A DNA stretch of 64,000 bases from Calamus simplicifolius (taxonomy: Eukaryota > Streptophyta > Magnoliopsida > Arecales > Arecaceae). Shown piece after piece: positions 51,056 through 63,740 of this stretch (position 1 is the first letter of the stretch; each line of letters opens with the position of its first letter). The stretch spans positions 339,543 to 403,542 of the forward strand of contig UESW01005011.1 in NCBI GenBank assembly GCA_900491605.1, in the 5' to 3' direction. The position numbers were made by a program, and so were the translations under genes. The notes beneath the pieces were generated by a model that made no database searches, had not been told where the DNA came from, and saw only the letters and a program-made list of their open reading frames with translations.

Positions 51056-52279
51056 ATGGTTGATTATGTTTTAAATTTTATTTTGAATTTTATATTTTTA
51101 GATTATGTTTTGAATTTAAAATTTTAAAATTTGAATTTTTACATGATTTTAGATTTTTAATTTAGATTTTAAATTTTGAGTTTTAGATTTTAAGATGATT
51201 TTGAAAATTTAATTGTAGATTTTAAATTAATTTTCAATTTTGAATTTTTAATTTTTTTTTTAAAATTTGAATTTTGATGATTAATAAATTGGTCGTGAAA
51301 TTTTATAGGAAATATGGTGGGATTGAGATATGTGATGGAACCATGATCAATCAGCTTATGCGGAAATGTCAACTTTTTTTTTTTTTTGGAAGCAACTACT
51401 AGCTCAATTAAGATGGCTTTTGTAAGCTACTAACTAGATAATACAATTTATTCCTTGGCTTAGAACTTAAACAAACCACTATCGGGTTTCTCTTTGGTAA
51501 TAAGTTATAGATGAATTTTTGTTCACTTAGGATGTAATCAACTTCCGTTGATATCAAATCCACTGGCCGATTTTTTTCCAAGATTACTTGCTGATTTTTT
51601 TTCTAGTTTATTTTACATGTGCTTTGCATTTTGAATTATCATTAAAGGTTCCTATGCGCAGTTTTAGCTGCCAATATTATCATGGTATGGGGTGCAAATT
51701 CTCATGCACGACTGATGCTTGATATTTTACAAGTAAATATAATAAGGGAACCCTTCAATGTAGCAAAATAATCGCGACACATACTGATGGTCCTGATATA
51801 TATTTTTTGTGTTATTTTATTATATAGTTCCATCTCATTGTTCATTTTATTAATGAGAATGGCTTTGATATCGTGAGTGAGCTTTTAAAGGCTTTTTGCA
51901 AGTACTTATTTGTGATGTTGAAGCGCAGCCATCATGTTGCTTGCTGCTTTAAGAACATCATCCAAATTTGGTTTGTTATTTCTACTAGTACTTCTTTATC
52001 TCTCACTTGTACATGCTCACTTGCATGCGCACATGCAAAAGATGGGGGTTAGTAAGATAATTACGACACATCTGACAGTCCTGATGTATATCTTTTATGT
52101 TATTTTATTTTAGTTCCATCACTTTGTTCATTTCATCAATGAGAATGGATTTGGTATCATGAGTGAGCTTTTAAAGTCCTTTTGTAGGTACTTATTTGGG
52201 ATATTAAAGTGCACCTTGATTGCCATGTTGCTCACTGCATTAAAGAACATCATTCAAATTTGGTTTGTTATTTCTACTA

Positions 52280-52282
<3 letters not shown>

Positions 52283-52316
<34 letters not shown>
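52283..52316. repeat. (CT)17 microsatellite
   Basis: Uninterrupted CT run inside duplication copy 1; the counterpart in copy 2 is at 54636-54672. Confidence 0.95.
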
Positions 52317-52320
<4 letters not shown>

Positions 52321-52436
52321 CATGCACGCTCATATGTACAGGAATGGGGTGTTATTTCAAGAATTTAGGGAGAGATTTTCTTATAAGGATGGCTTTTTAG
52401 GCATTTGAAATTATGAAAAGGTGTTGTGCCCCTAGT

Positions 52437-52688
52437 GCTCAAATTGATTATGGTGGTTTGGACATACAACATAGACCTTTAGATGTTTTCGTTAGAAAGT
52501 GATCTTTTAACAATTCATGGTAAGGCTAGAGGTAAGGTAGACCTAAACTAACATGGACAGAAATAATTAAAAAAGATATAATTATTTGTAATTTAAATGT
52601 CGACTTGGTCCTGAATAGAGTAGAGTGAAGGAAGCAGATTCATGTAGCCACAACCCCATGTAGGTGGAAAAGGGCTTAGATGAGTTGA
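52437..52688 (+). mobile_element. LINE 3'-end insertion with 14-bp target duplication
   Basis: GTTGTGCCCCTAGT occurs at 52423-52436 and 52689-52702. The 252-bp insert ends GATGAGTTGAG and is the sense-strand form of the RTE-like 3' end. Duplication copy 2 has a single site at the same place (ATTGTGCCGCTAGTATTTAG near 54778), an empty site. Confidence 0.92.
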
Positions 52689-52870
52689 GTTGTGCCCCTA
52701 GTATTTAGAGAACATATCTGATTTTTGACACTTTTTTCAGAACAAAATTGCAGCTTTTGTTTGTTTTATTAGATTTTTTTTCTTAATAGATGATTCCACC
52801 AAAGTAATCAGGCATTTATAATGTTTGTTTCATAACCAGCAAGGTTAGTATAAGTCACATCCTATTTGAA

Positions 52871-53689
52871 GTCTCATTTTTGGAATTTCTATTCTATTCT
52901 ACTTCTGTGTTTTTTTTGTTGGGTGAGATTGCAATGCAAACGGAGGTGGTTTCTGCGGTTGTTTGAAGAATTAACAAAATTGATGAACAAATAAATAAAT
53001 GGATCTGCCAATTTTTAGTTTTATTTCTATGTAATATCATTGAAGCTAGAGGTCTAACTAATACTTTGTTTTTGTATTTCTTTTTGTTAGTTCTATGTGA
53101 AAGCAAGTTACAACTTGGATTAATCTACCAGGACATTTACTGCTTATCATCCATATCTTTGTACATATCCTCTCATCAGTTTAAGATTTAAAGTTCTCTT
53201 CTATCTATCCTATTAAATTGTTAACATGATATCTATTTTAGGAAGTTAGGAACATCTATTAGATTTAATCATAGTGTGCCCACATAGTAATAGTAATTGC
53301 TTGTGCTCCAACTGTCATTCTTCCATTGCAAGTTTGAGAGTAAATTGATATTTATATTTTATTAATGGTTTCGTTCTTTGCAGATTTTGTTTGAGTTAGT
53401 TAAAAAATTAAATTTGTTAGCCTGATTTGCTTTGGACGTGAGATTATAGCTAGCTTGTGGTATGAATTATGTCTAGTAATATGTTATTTGTTCTGAGTCA
53501 TATAAGGAATACGGTTACATATTTTTAGATGGAATTAAGATAAGGGGATAAGAGTGTGGAAGGTTATTTTTAGATGGGATTAAAAAGGATCGAAGATGGG
53601 GTTATACATTGATTGAGATTGAGATAAGGTTAGAAGAATACCGTGGGATCGAGATAAGGATGGAGAGGGGGACTAGAAAAAATTGGATA
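52871..53689. other. Gene-free stretch between duplication copies
   Basis: AT-rich, no recognised gene or transposon. Confidence 0.4.
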
Positions 53690-54632
53690 AGAATGAGGTT
53701 ATTGAGGGTTTTAAAATGACTAAGAATTTTGAAATCTGAATTATAGATTTTAAATTTTGAACTTTAGATTTGAAATTTTAGTTTTCAATTATCGGATGAT
53801 TTTGAATTTTGAGTTTTGGATCTTAAATTGATTTACAATTTTGAATTTTAGAATTTTAGATAATCTTTTGAATTTTCAATTTTGAATGATTTTGAATTTC
53901 AGATATTTGAATTTTATTTTTTAAAATTTTGAATTTTGGATGATTAATTAAAAATAATTTGTTGGAAGTGGAATTTTAGAGGAATATGGTCAGATTGAGA
54001 TATGGATTGAACTACCGTCAGTCAGTTTATGTGGAAATGTAAATTTATTTTGTTTTGTTTTGTAGGCAATTATTAGCTTAAGTAAGATGGCTCTTGTAAA
54101 CTAATGATGAAACTAATGACTAAATAATACAATTTATTTCGTTGCCTGGAACTTAAACAAACCAATATTAGATTCCTTTTTGGTAATAAATTGAGATGGA
54201 TTTTTGTCTACTTAGGATGTAATCAACTTCCGGTGATATCAATTCCATTGACCAATTTTTTTTCAAGATTATTTTATGTGTGCTTTACCTTTTGAATTAT
54301 CAGGTTCCTATGTGCAGTTTTAACTGCCATTAAGGAGTGCAATTCTCATGCACTATAGATGTTGGATATTTTACAGGTGAATAAAATAAGGGAACCCCTT
54401 AATGTAGTAAGATAATTGCAACACATACTGTCAGTCCTAATGGATGTCTTTTTGTGTTATTTTAATTATAGTTCCATCGCATTGTTCATTTCATTAATGA
54501 AAATGGATTTGATATTTGAGTAAGCTTTTAAAGGCTTTTTGTGTACTTATTTGGATTGTTGAAGGCAGCTTGATTGCCATGTTGCTTGCTGCCTTGAAGA
54601 ACATCAAAATTTTTTTTGTTATTTCTACTAAT

Positions 54633-54675
<43 letters not shown>

Positions 54676-54960
54676 GTATATGCTCATGCATGCAGAATAT
54701 GGGGGTTATTTCAGAAAATTTAGGAAGAGATTTTCTTCTGAGGATGACTTTTTCAGCATTTGGAATTAGGAAATGGTATTGTGCCGCTAGTATTTAGCAT
54801 TTAGATAACATATCTGATTTTTGATATTTTTTCATAACAAAATTGAAGCTTTTGTTTGTTTTATTAGATATTTTTCTTCTTAATAGATGATTCCAACAAA
54901 GGAATCTGGCATTTATAATTTTTGTTTCATAACCAGCAAGGTTAGTATAAGTCAAGTTTA
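53690..54960. repeat. Segmental duplication, copy 2
   Basis: Direct copy of 51056-52870 lacking the internal 320-bp duplication and lacking the LINE insert. Contains the CT tract 54636-54672. Confidence 0.8.
54636..54672. repeat. (TC)n microsatellite
   Basis: About 18 TC units, homologous in position to 52283-52316. Confidence 0.95.
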
Positions 54961-55514
54961 GTATAAGTTTTGATGTTGTTTGATCACCCAGAAGACTCTA
55001 CAGGCCTCAGGTATTAATGATCGAGAACTCAGCCTTGAATTTTTGGAATTCGAATGAAAGAAGAAGGATCCAGAGCCTTCCATTCTTCCTCTCTTTTTTT
55101 TGTCCAAAAGAAAGTCCCCTTCAATAGTATCGCCACTCACCTTATATCTCCCCCTCTTCTCTCCTCCTTTCTTTTTTTGTCCTAGCACTCGCCACGTGGT
55201 CGTTCTTAATTAGTTGTCCTCGGAATCTTTAGGAGCTTGCTTGCTCACGAAGTTTGGGATCTTCATGATGAAATTTGATCCTTCCGAGGGAATGTCAGAA
55301 TTCGTGGAAAGTTATCTAACTCTAAAGTAGGTAATCAATACCTCCTTTATCTGAGTTTTTCAATGGACGATGATTTTCCAGAGTTTGTCTTACACGAGTC
55401 AATTAAAGCGTAATGATGGTCGACGACTTTCGAGCCTTATCCAGACACGACAGTTTATCGTATTAAGTGCTTCTAATATGAGGGCAGCTAGAGAGCTCTA
55501 GAAGTAAGATCGGG
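54961..55514. other. Gene-free stretch before the minisatellite
   Basis: No domain recognised. The sequence from about 55195 is less AT-rich and probably belongs to the gypsy-type element whose ORF lies at 56461. Confidence 0.35.
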
Positions 55515-56115
55515 AGGGGCCGCCTAGGGCTCCGGGGCTGCCTAGGTCCCTAGGGCCGTCCAAGGCCCAGGGGCCACCTAGGTCTCAGGGCCGCCAAAGG
55601 CCCAGGGGCCGCCTAGGTCCCAAGGGCTGCTTAAGGTCCCAGGGATCACCTAGGTCCCAGGGGCCATCTAAGGCCCAGAGGCCACCTAGGTCCGGGGGGC
55701 CACCTAGGTCTCAGGGGCCGCCTAAGGCCCGGGGGCCGCCTAAGTCCTGAGGGCCGCCTAGATCCCAGGGGCCGCCTAAGGCCCAGGGGCCGCCTAGGTC
55801 TCAGGGCCATCTAGGTTCTGGGGGCCGCCTAGGTCCCGGGGGCCGCTAGGTCTCAGGGCCGTCTAGGTCCCGGGGGCCGCCTAAGGTTCGGGGGCCGCCT
55901 AAGGCCCAGGGGCTGCCTAGGTCCCGGGGGCCGCCTAGATCCGGGGCCGCCTAAGGCCCGGGGGCTACCTAGGGCCCGGGGGCCGCCTAGGTCCCGGGGG
56001 CCGCCTAAGGCCCGGGGGCCGTCTAAGGCCCGGGGGCCGTCTAAGACCCGGGGGCTGCCAAGGTCCCAGGGGCCGCCTAGGTCTCGGGGGCCGCCTAGAT
56101 CTCAGGGCCGCCTCC
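55515..56115. repeat. GC-rich minisatellite, ~19-bp unit, about 30 copies
   Basis: Units of the form GCCGCCTAGGTCCCGGGGG, with AGGCCC, AGATCC and CAGGGG variants. Each core includes CCTAGG or CCTAAGG. It ends at GGGCCGCCTCCTATGATAGC. Strong G/C strand bias within the unit (runs of five G) could allow G-rich strand structures; that is inference. Confidence 0.93.
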
Positions 56116-56460
56116 TATGATAGCTAGCCCTATCATATGCCCCCTTGCCCCTGCCCCTTGCGTTTGGACACATAGCAATTACCAAGGGGGAGGAGCGGAA
56201 AGGTCCCAGGCAATTTTTACATTCATAAAGTTATGTTTTGAATGAAGAGGCATATATCCCAAGGAAGATAGTGTCTTTTCGCCTACCTTGGTTCCATTCG
56301 TTCATTGCGCGTGGCCTTGTGGCGCTCAAGGCGTTATTCAAATATATTGTAAAGAGCCCATCCTTTCAATTCTTTTGCTTTTTATTTTCACCGTTTCTCC
56401 TACGTCTTCATTTCTCGAGTTCAGGTTAGCTTCTTCTTCTTTTTCTTTCCCTTCTTCCAT

Positions 56461-57025
56461 GGATCCCAACCAGGATAGGAAAGGTAAAGGTCCTATGATC
56501 GAACCCTCTCGGGAAGAGATGATCCAGGCGCGCTGTCAGGCTCTCGGGGGTGTAACCATCCGCGGGGACCAATTGGCCGTGGTACGGGAGCCTGCTAGGG
56601 TTCTGCGAGCATTACTTGGACCGTCGTCCCAATCCCCTAGAGTTTCGTCCTCATCCACTAGTCATGAGGTAGCATCTCCAGTCGCTATTCCTAGATCTGC
56701 TGGTCCGATGGAGATTGCCTCAACTACGACCTCTTAGAACCTTAGGGCCCAGTTTGGGATACCTGATAGTATCCGACTTTCTACCGCCCTTCCCGAAGAT
56801 AGGGTGACCTATGTGCAGCCGGGGAAGGTTGCATTGTAGGAGGAATTCTTCAAATATGGTATACGATTGCCTCTCCATCCTTTCTTCATGAATTTGTTAA
56901 ATAGGTATCGTCTTATCTCGGCGCAGCCAACCCCTAATTCTATTCGTATTATCTATTCATTTTTAGTCCTTTATCATTTCCACGGGGCTTCTGCTCGGCT
57001 CTCCCTATTTAGGGCTATGTATAGG
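56461..57025 (+). pseudogene. Gypsy-type retroelement ORF (Transposase_28-like), broken
   Basis: ATG at 56461 opens MDPNQDRKGKGPMIEPSREE and runs to a TAG at 56735. The same frame then gives NLRAQFGIPDSIRLSTALPE, DRVTYVQPGKVAL, a second TAG at about 56837, then EEFFKYGIRLPLHPFF and LLNRYRLISAQPTPNSIR. This is the motif order of the 'putative gypsy type transposon' N-terminal domain found in many plant elements. The frame is lost where the LTR at about 57030 begins. A start upstream at 56288 is open but looks like untranslated leader. Confidence 0.65.
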
Positions 57026-57029
57026 ATTC

Positions 57030-58257
57030 GAAATTAGAGCCGACTCTTGCAGAAAATTAGAGCCTACTATAATTGTCAAACAAGGACTATGTTTTTTGGG
57101 GCTTAATTAGAGCCGGCTCTCGCATTTGTTAGAGCTGACTCCAGCACGCAATGTGTCGATCCCACAAAAAGCTAGAGCTGACTCTGCGATTGATGGATAT
57201 TGCTATTTTGAGCATCCCAACTTAGAGCTGACTCTAGGCCAGATTAGAGCCGACTCTAATCTGTCAGAGGCAGATTTTAGATGTGTCAGAGATGACTCCA
57301 GAAGTTATCTTTTTTTAATAAACCTCAATGGCTCTTTCCTCTTTCATGCTAAACATATCTACATGTATATTTAATGGCTAGTTTTCATCAAAAAGTGGAT
57401 TAAGAGGAGATTATAAAAGGGAGCTTGCGATTGTTTGAAAAAGAGAGAATAGAAAGAGAAAAATCAAAAGAAAACATTTAGATTTGAAATTCCAAGTGTT
57501 CAAAAAAAAGTTTAGAGAAATTCAAAGCATTCAAAAGCCTACTTTAAGGGATTTCCATCAAATCAAAAAGAGAAGAAAAGAGTCCTAGTTCTTCAACAGC
57601 CTCTATATTAACAAATCTTCCAAAGCTTCAATCCTATCTTTAAGGAAGATCATTCAAGAGGAGAAGAAAAAAAGAAGAAAAGAAGAAAATTCCAACTTTA
57701 GAAATCTTCTAAATCAGGCTCTTCTACTTCTATCTTGTTCATATTGCTTATTTTCTCATTTAAGGAGATTTATATCTGTTGTAACCTTACTTTTATAACA
57801 TTCGGTTACTATTTCAATCAGGTGATTGAATCACCTGATTCAATCAGGTGAGGCAGATTAGCCTTGTGCAAGCTAGGTTAGCTTGTGATAGGTTGTGTGC
57901 TGGAGAGCCTGTGAAAACCGGTTGGGTTATTGTGATCCCATTATTTAAAAAATAAGTTTGAGTTGTGAGCTTGTAAAACAACTTGACCATAATCAGAAGA
58001 TTATAGTGTGGGCACAAGAGTTGCTTGTGAGTGGATGTAGGTGTAGCTAACACCGAACCACTATAAATCTGTGTTTGTTGTGCTTGTCTCTTTTTCTCTC
58101 TACTATATCTTTATATTATGCTTTGCATTCTTAGCACCACACTCATTGCACTTATCCTTGTATACTTTCACTTTGTGAAATTGTTTTTAAGTGCTAAATT
58201 TTTTTAAGAACCCAATTCACCCCCCCCCCTCCTCTTGGGTTGCCATCTGAGCCAACA
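57030..58257 (+). mobile_element. 3' part of an LTR with GAGCCGACTC repeats
   Basis: Ends TTGGGTTGCCATCTGAGCCAACA at 58257 (last bases CCAACA), a typical LTR end. 57036-57300 holds about nine degenerate copies of AGAGC(C/T)GACTC(T). The following leader is rich in TCAAAAG and AAGAGGAGAAG phrases, as in the LTR at 14659-15836. 57816-57840 is a near-perfect palindrome, AATCAGGTGATT-G-AATCACCTGATT, followed by another CAATCAGGTGA. The LTR start is missing; its left edge abuts the broken gypsy ORF. No primer site follows, so it is a solo or truncated LTR. Confidence 0.7.
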
Positions 58258-59160
58258 CTCATACATATTCCTCTACACATCTTAGAGTACAAATACACCC
58301 TTAGATACATTTACATCCAATTATAATTCTTCAAGTTTATAAATCATCAAAAATATGCAATTATGATCCAAGTCCAAGGCCAACCTTCTAATCCTGTCTA
58401 CAAGCTCACTGATCTGAAATAAAAATACCAATAATAGAGGGTTGAGACCTAAGTCCCAGTGACTAGATAATCATCTAACCATTGAAAAATTGAGAACAAA
58501 ATCACCATTTCTATTATATTAACACTGTATAGCATAAATAAAACTAAAGTATTTTTAAACACGATATCAGAAAACATAAAATATAGCTTATGCTTTGAAT
58601 TATATTACTTTATTTGAAATGTTGTAATAACCATTTTCTACTGGAAAACAACTCCATAAATACATAAATGCATCTTTTTGCAATGATAAAAGAAAACTCA
58701 TAAATTAGCTTATGCTTGCAATAATATATCGATACTAAAATACTATATCAATCATTTTTTCACTGAAAAATAAACCAATTATATAAAAACCATGTATGCC
58801 ACATTACTTTATAAAACATGTAAATATTTTTCTAAAAATGGTAAATGCTTTCTTGTCCCTCATCAAGACCTATTCTCTATAGCTAGCCTTTCTGTTCTTT
58901 TCTTTTCTTTTTTATCCCCACTTGGATATGCTTGGCTCACCAACCTTTCTTTTTGAAACTCTCCCCCACAAGGGGTATGCTTGGCCCATCCAGTCCTTTT
59001 TAAAATCAAATGCAAGCTTTTCAAAATCTTATGATGCTGGGCTATATGTGTTGCCTCTAAGGTACCATCCTACAGTCGCCTCTTATGGGTGTACTCTCAG
59101 TAGGTGCATGTTCTTTAACAAATCCCTGCACAAATAGCATACCTTCATGAGCCAGGCACA
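58258..59160. other. Gene-free stretch
   Basis: AT-rich to 58860, then a more mixed stretch in which GGATATGCTTGGC(T/C)CA(C/T)C occurs at about 58924 and, as GGGTATGCTTGGCCCATCC, at 58973. No gene recognised. Confidence 0.4.
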
Positions 59161-59325
59161 CCAATTATCTAACCCATGCGCCCAATGGGATCAGGCCCAC
59201 CTACCACCTGATCCATGTGCTTGATGGGACCAGGCCTAACTACCATCTGACCCGCACGCTCGATGGGGCCAAGCCCACTAACCACCTGGCCTGCGTGTTC
59301 GATAAGACCAGGCCTACCAACCATC
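59161..59325. repeat. Tandem repeat, 39-bp unit, 4 copies
   Basis: Units such as CCACCTGATCCATGTGCTTG followed by ATGGGACCAGGCCTAACTA and CCATCTGACCCGCACGCTCG followed by ATGGGGCCAAGCCCACTAA; period 39 bp. Confidence 0.8.
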
Positions 59326-60604
59326 TCCAAGCTCACGTAATCACCATGAGTTTAGCAGACAGTCTCTTCTACGGAACTCCACGTGGCTGACCCCAGAGGA
59401 AAACTAAGGGTCCATAAAAAGGGTAAGAGGGATCTTAGGCAAGGTAACACATACTTAACACTCAGAGAGCATTCCAATATATGGGCCCTTTTCTTACGAG
59501 CTTCCTCAAGCTTACGACTGTGACTCTGATCACTAATTTGCCTATCGAAAGGTCCCCATCAGAACTTTCGGTCCCATGACTTTTTGCAGGTCATATGCGA
59601 TAAAGAAAGCTTCATCGACAATCCCACGAAGCCTTTTGATGGTTGTCTTCGATGACCGGACATCAACAAGTTATAATTTAAAATTTACTTGTGTTGACTT
59701 TATTTTTACTCTTGTAGATGGTAGTATACACCTCTATATGTCGTGTTGCACAGATTGCTGCTATTAGAACTTCCATTTTATTTGAAGTTGTGCTAGAGCA
59801 TCGACAAGCATGTTGTAATATTTAAAGTGGAGAAAATTCTATATGTTGGGACTGTCGACCTCAAGGAACATTTGTCAGTGAGGATAAAGTTAGCTTTGGA
59901 GTTTATTCACCTTTGTGCCCCGACGACTATGGTAAATTGAATAATTGACACCATTTTCTCAACTAGTCATTGTTATAGGACTTTTACCATTTTACATTTT
60001 GCACGTGAAAAGGTTTTGATGTGGATTTATCTTAATTTGTTTGTTTGGCTATTGCTCTTGGTTGATTGTTTCGTTGAGCTAAATAATTATTTGGGTCAGC
60101 TAAATCATTGTTATCCTTAAACCCCTCCTCATATTGACATGGGGTACTATTAGCAGTGCTGATTCCAATAACATACCATGTGTTTAATTAATAGAGGCAT
60201 CCTGATGGCTTACCATGAACTATTGTAACATACTAGTGAGATATTGGTACAAGATCCTGTACTAGAATTTAAAATATTGATTGAAAGAACCCATGATTTG
60301 TTAACCTTTGTTTGCTTCTATCAAGGAAAAGATCATATATTATGGTGCTTCATTAAGGTTCTTATGATGAAGGTCAAAAAACCTTTTTATACCTAACGGT
60401 TACGTAATATCCAAAAATGATACACACACTTAAGAAAATTATTGCATGTGATTAATATGTACAAGAAGATTTAATAACATCAAGGTAAGATAGAGAGCTT
60501 TAAATGAATATTATGAACAAATGAATTTTATGCGATATTATACTATCAAATAATTCATGAAGGATGGGTTTTTCAGCAATTCTATTGACAGTTTAATGTG
60601 ACAT
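59326..60604. other. Gene-free stretch
   Basis: No open frame with a recognisable domain and no transposon ends. Confidence 0.4.
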
Positions 60605-61522
60605 TGATGCATATCATAGCGCAACGATTAAAACACCTTAATTTCACTAATCTTAGGTATAGTAGCGAGAGTAAGGAATCGAATTCATAGGGACTTCGAG
60701 TGATTATTTTAAAATAAGTTTATGTAATTAAAAATTTAAATAAAACAGACAATTGGTTGTGAAAATAATTAAGATATGATCTATCTTAATTAGAGTACGG
60801 GATCATGGCCCGTCCCTTAAAGAATATTCAATAAAAATTAAACATAAATAAATACTTTATTTCATAGCATCCAAAAGAGTACATAAAAAATTAAAAAAAT
60901 ATATAATCTACTTCTACTTCTTAAGATGATGGGTATCTGCTTTCTGAGATAATAGATTTGCTTTTCGCTTCCTACTTCGCAGATCCGCTTCCTGAGATAG
61001 CTAGAAAGATGGTTGATTGTGGAGGGTATGGATGGTTGATGGATGAAGAACGGATGAGAAGATTTAGGTTATGGAGTGAAAAAATTAGAAATGGGAGTGG
61101 GGCAGAACAAAGCGAAGGAGGGGCGAAAAAATTCTTTTATGATTCCTTGAGTGGCTCCGATGGTATTCTTTTATAAGCAATGAAGACGTGTCGATTCTGT
61201 ATGTAATCTGCGTTAACTACTCATCTTATCTTCACAGATCATATGTGTTCTTTTAAAAATTCAAATCGCAGCCTTAAAAATATCACACAATTTGCTTTGG
61301 TCCACCATTGATTTAAATTTTGTGTAATTCCTGGGTTAAATCTTGAAAAATCCATTTTGAACTCATTTCAAGTCTGATTTGACCATTGGACTCCTAAAAT
61401 CGAGTTCTTCAAGTCAGAAGGATTTTTAAAAAAATATTATATAAAAGTATCAAATTTAAAAGAATAATAATAATTTAGTTTATAAATTAATACTTTTATT
61501 ACTAGTATTTATGTACTTATCA
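60605..61522 (-). repeat. Gypsy 3' LTR
   Basis: 918 bp; plus strand starts TGATGCATATCATAGC and ends GTACTTATCA, so the element strand reads TGATAAGTAC...ATGCATCA with TG/CA ends. Adjacent purine tract on the element strand is AAGTTGAGAGAAG. Same family as 7949-8589. Confidence 0.8.
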
Positions 61523-62639
61523 CTTCTCTCAACTTAAATCTTACTCATCCTCGAGTAAAATAAGAAATCTAGTGATATATACCAAATTGGTCTAAGAATT
61601 GATAGTTATCTTACTATTCTAAGATCAGTAGATACCCGGCTAGACCATAAAGAGGTACTTCATAAGATTATCAAGTTCACCCATTTAGTGATGGAGTGAA
61701 TTCCATAAAAATTTATAGAGTTCTTTCTTCACCAACTTTTCACCTCACTCTTTAAGTCCTATAACTTAATTAGGGTTGGATGAAGTGTCTTCTTCAATTT
61801 AGTCTCCCCTTCCTTTTTTTTTTTAAGTCAATGCAATATCCTAATCCCTTGCTTTCTAGTCGATCCTTGTAGCGAGCTTTAGGCCAATGACTCCCAAGCC
61901 AGTTGGCTTTAAGGCATTAGATGTAAAACACCCCTTGGGCTTATTGACTCGAGTCAAAAAGGCTTCAGGTTAAGGCTGACTCTATTTGGGTTTCTTCACA
62001 TTCTCACTTTTTTACATGAACAATATCACTTGCTTAGGTGAGAGGGCCCGGCTACTCAATGAGAGATGCTAAGAACCTACTTTATTAATTTTAAACTTTA
62101 AGGAGAATTTGATACATTCTTTGATATTTCCATCTATACCCTCATCAAGTAGATTTCTTATCAAGATCAATGGTCAAAAGGGTCTGAAATTACTTTAAAA
62201 TTTTTTTTGGCCTGCACCCTATGTTTTATTGGGTTTCATTAATAATTTGCCCCTTAGTATCTCTAAAATTATCTAAGCCATTAATCATTCATCAATTAGA
62301 ATGCTTAATTAACTTCAAATCAAGACAAAATTTGGTACATCACACTAATTAATTTTAGTCATACTCGAGGACTTAAATTAATTTAATTATTCTCCTCGCC
62401 AAACTTAGTTTTCTATTATCCTAAAAAAAATTGCAAGGAAGGATACCACCTGAGTTTAATGTATTTGTCATTTTTGGGTACGATATCCTCCTTCTTTAAA
62501 TGTGCTTTGCATGACTCTATAGGCAATGCTCCCCCCCAACTTTATTGTCCTTCTTGGATTTTCTAAAAAAAAAACTAAGAATAAATGCATAAATTAGGTT
62601 GCCTCCCAGGAGCGCTAAGTTTAAAGTCTTCGGCCAAAC
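61523..62639 (-). other. Gypsy tail between pol and 3' LTR
   Basis: No open frame. On the element strand it holds the GGGAGGCAACC motif near its start and the purine tract at its end. Confidence 0.6.
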
Positions 62640-63740
62640 TGTGCTTAGAATCATGGTGATGCTGGATCCAAAAGATCAATAGATTCAACTAACTTTTCAT
62701 CATTAATTCTATCAATATAAAGCTTCATTCGTTGACCATTCACCTTAAAAGTATTACCTTGCTTAGGATCTTTGAGTTCTATTGCCCCATGGAAAAATAC
62801 CTGGGTTACAATAAAGGGTCCATCCTAGCGGGAGCGAAGTTTTTCAAAGAAAAGTCTTAGTCTTGAGTTGAAGAGCCAAACTTTTTGATTAGGTTTAAAG
62901 GTTTTTCTTGAAATGTATTTATCGTGGTATGCTTTAGTTCGAGCCTTATAAATTTTAACATTGCGTAGCTCTTCTAACTCATTCAATTGGAGTCTCCTAT
63001 TGGAACCTGTATTTTTTATATCAAAGTTAAACTGTCTAATAGCCCAAAATGCATGATGTTCCAATTATACTGGCAAATGACAAGCTTTTTCGAATATGAG
63101 TAGGCAAGAAGACATTCTATGGGAGTTTTAAATGCAATACGATAAGCCCATAGTGCATCATCTAAACGTGTTGACCAGTCTTTTCTACCGATCCTTACCG
63201 ACTTCTCTAAAATCTATTTGATCTTTCTGCTAAAGATCTCTACTTGGCCACTAGTCTGGGGATGATATGGTATAGCTACTTTATGGATTATCCCATATTT
63301 CTTCATTAAGTTCTTAAAGTGCCTATTGGTAAAGTATGTATCTCCATTACTAATGATAGCTCTTGGGCATCCAAATTGACTAAAAATATTATGTTGAATG
63401 AATTTGATTACAACCTTATAATCATTAGTTCGGGTTGCTATGGCCTCAACCCATTTTGTCACATAATCTACTACAATCAATATGTATTTGTATCCAAATG
63501 AAATAGGAAAAGGTCCCATAAAATCGATCCCCCAAACATCAAAGATTTTGACTACTAATATAGGAGTCAGCGGCATCATATCTTTTTTGAAAATATTTTC
63601 AGTTTGTTGGTATAATAAATAGTTTTGACCAAACTCATGTGCATCCTTGAAAAGTGTTGATCAATAAAGCCCACTCTGCAGCACTTTTGCTACAGTTTTC
63701 TTTCCACTAAAGTATCCTCCACAAGCAAGGGTGTGGCAAA
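62640..63740 (-). pseudogene. Gypsy integrase, broken
   Basis: Reading leftwards: a zinc-binding-type segment (HTLACGGYFSGKKTVAK, with a stop after GLY), then the frame 63579-63214 with VWGIDFMGPFP (first catalytic Asp), YVTKWVEAIATRTND, PRAIISNGDTYF and PYHPQTSGQVE. The second catalytic position reads SNGD where the family has SDG, so Asp is replaced by Asn. A later frame 63064-62825 (WAIRQFNFD..., ELEELRNVKIYKARTKAYHD) and 62824-62650 (GPFIVTQVFFHGAIEL, FKVNGQRMKLYI) give the C-terminal part including the GPF motif. Stops near 63205 and 62826 separate the pieces. Non-functional. Confidence 0.85.

Larger units (their letters stand above)
51056..52870. repeat. Segmental duplication, copy 1
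   Basis: Collinear with 53690-54960. Shared landmarks: AAATTTTGAATTTTAGATT-type tract; TCAGCTTATGCGGAAATGTC (51351) against TCAGTTTATGTGGAAATGTA; ATCAACTTCCGTTGATATCA (51537) against ATCAACTTCCGGTGATATCA; a (CT)n run; ATAACCAGCAAGGTTAGTATAAGTCA near the end. Inside copy 1 a block of about 320 bp, from CGACACATACTGATGGTCC-like sequence to the CT tract and CATGC(A/G)C, is present twice (about 51775-52045 and 52062-52345), but only once in copy 2. Function unknown. Confidence 0.8.
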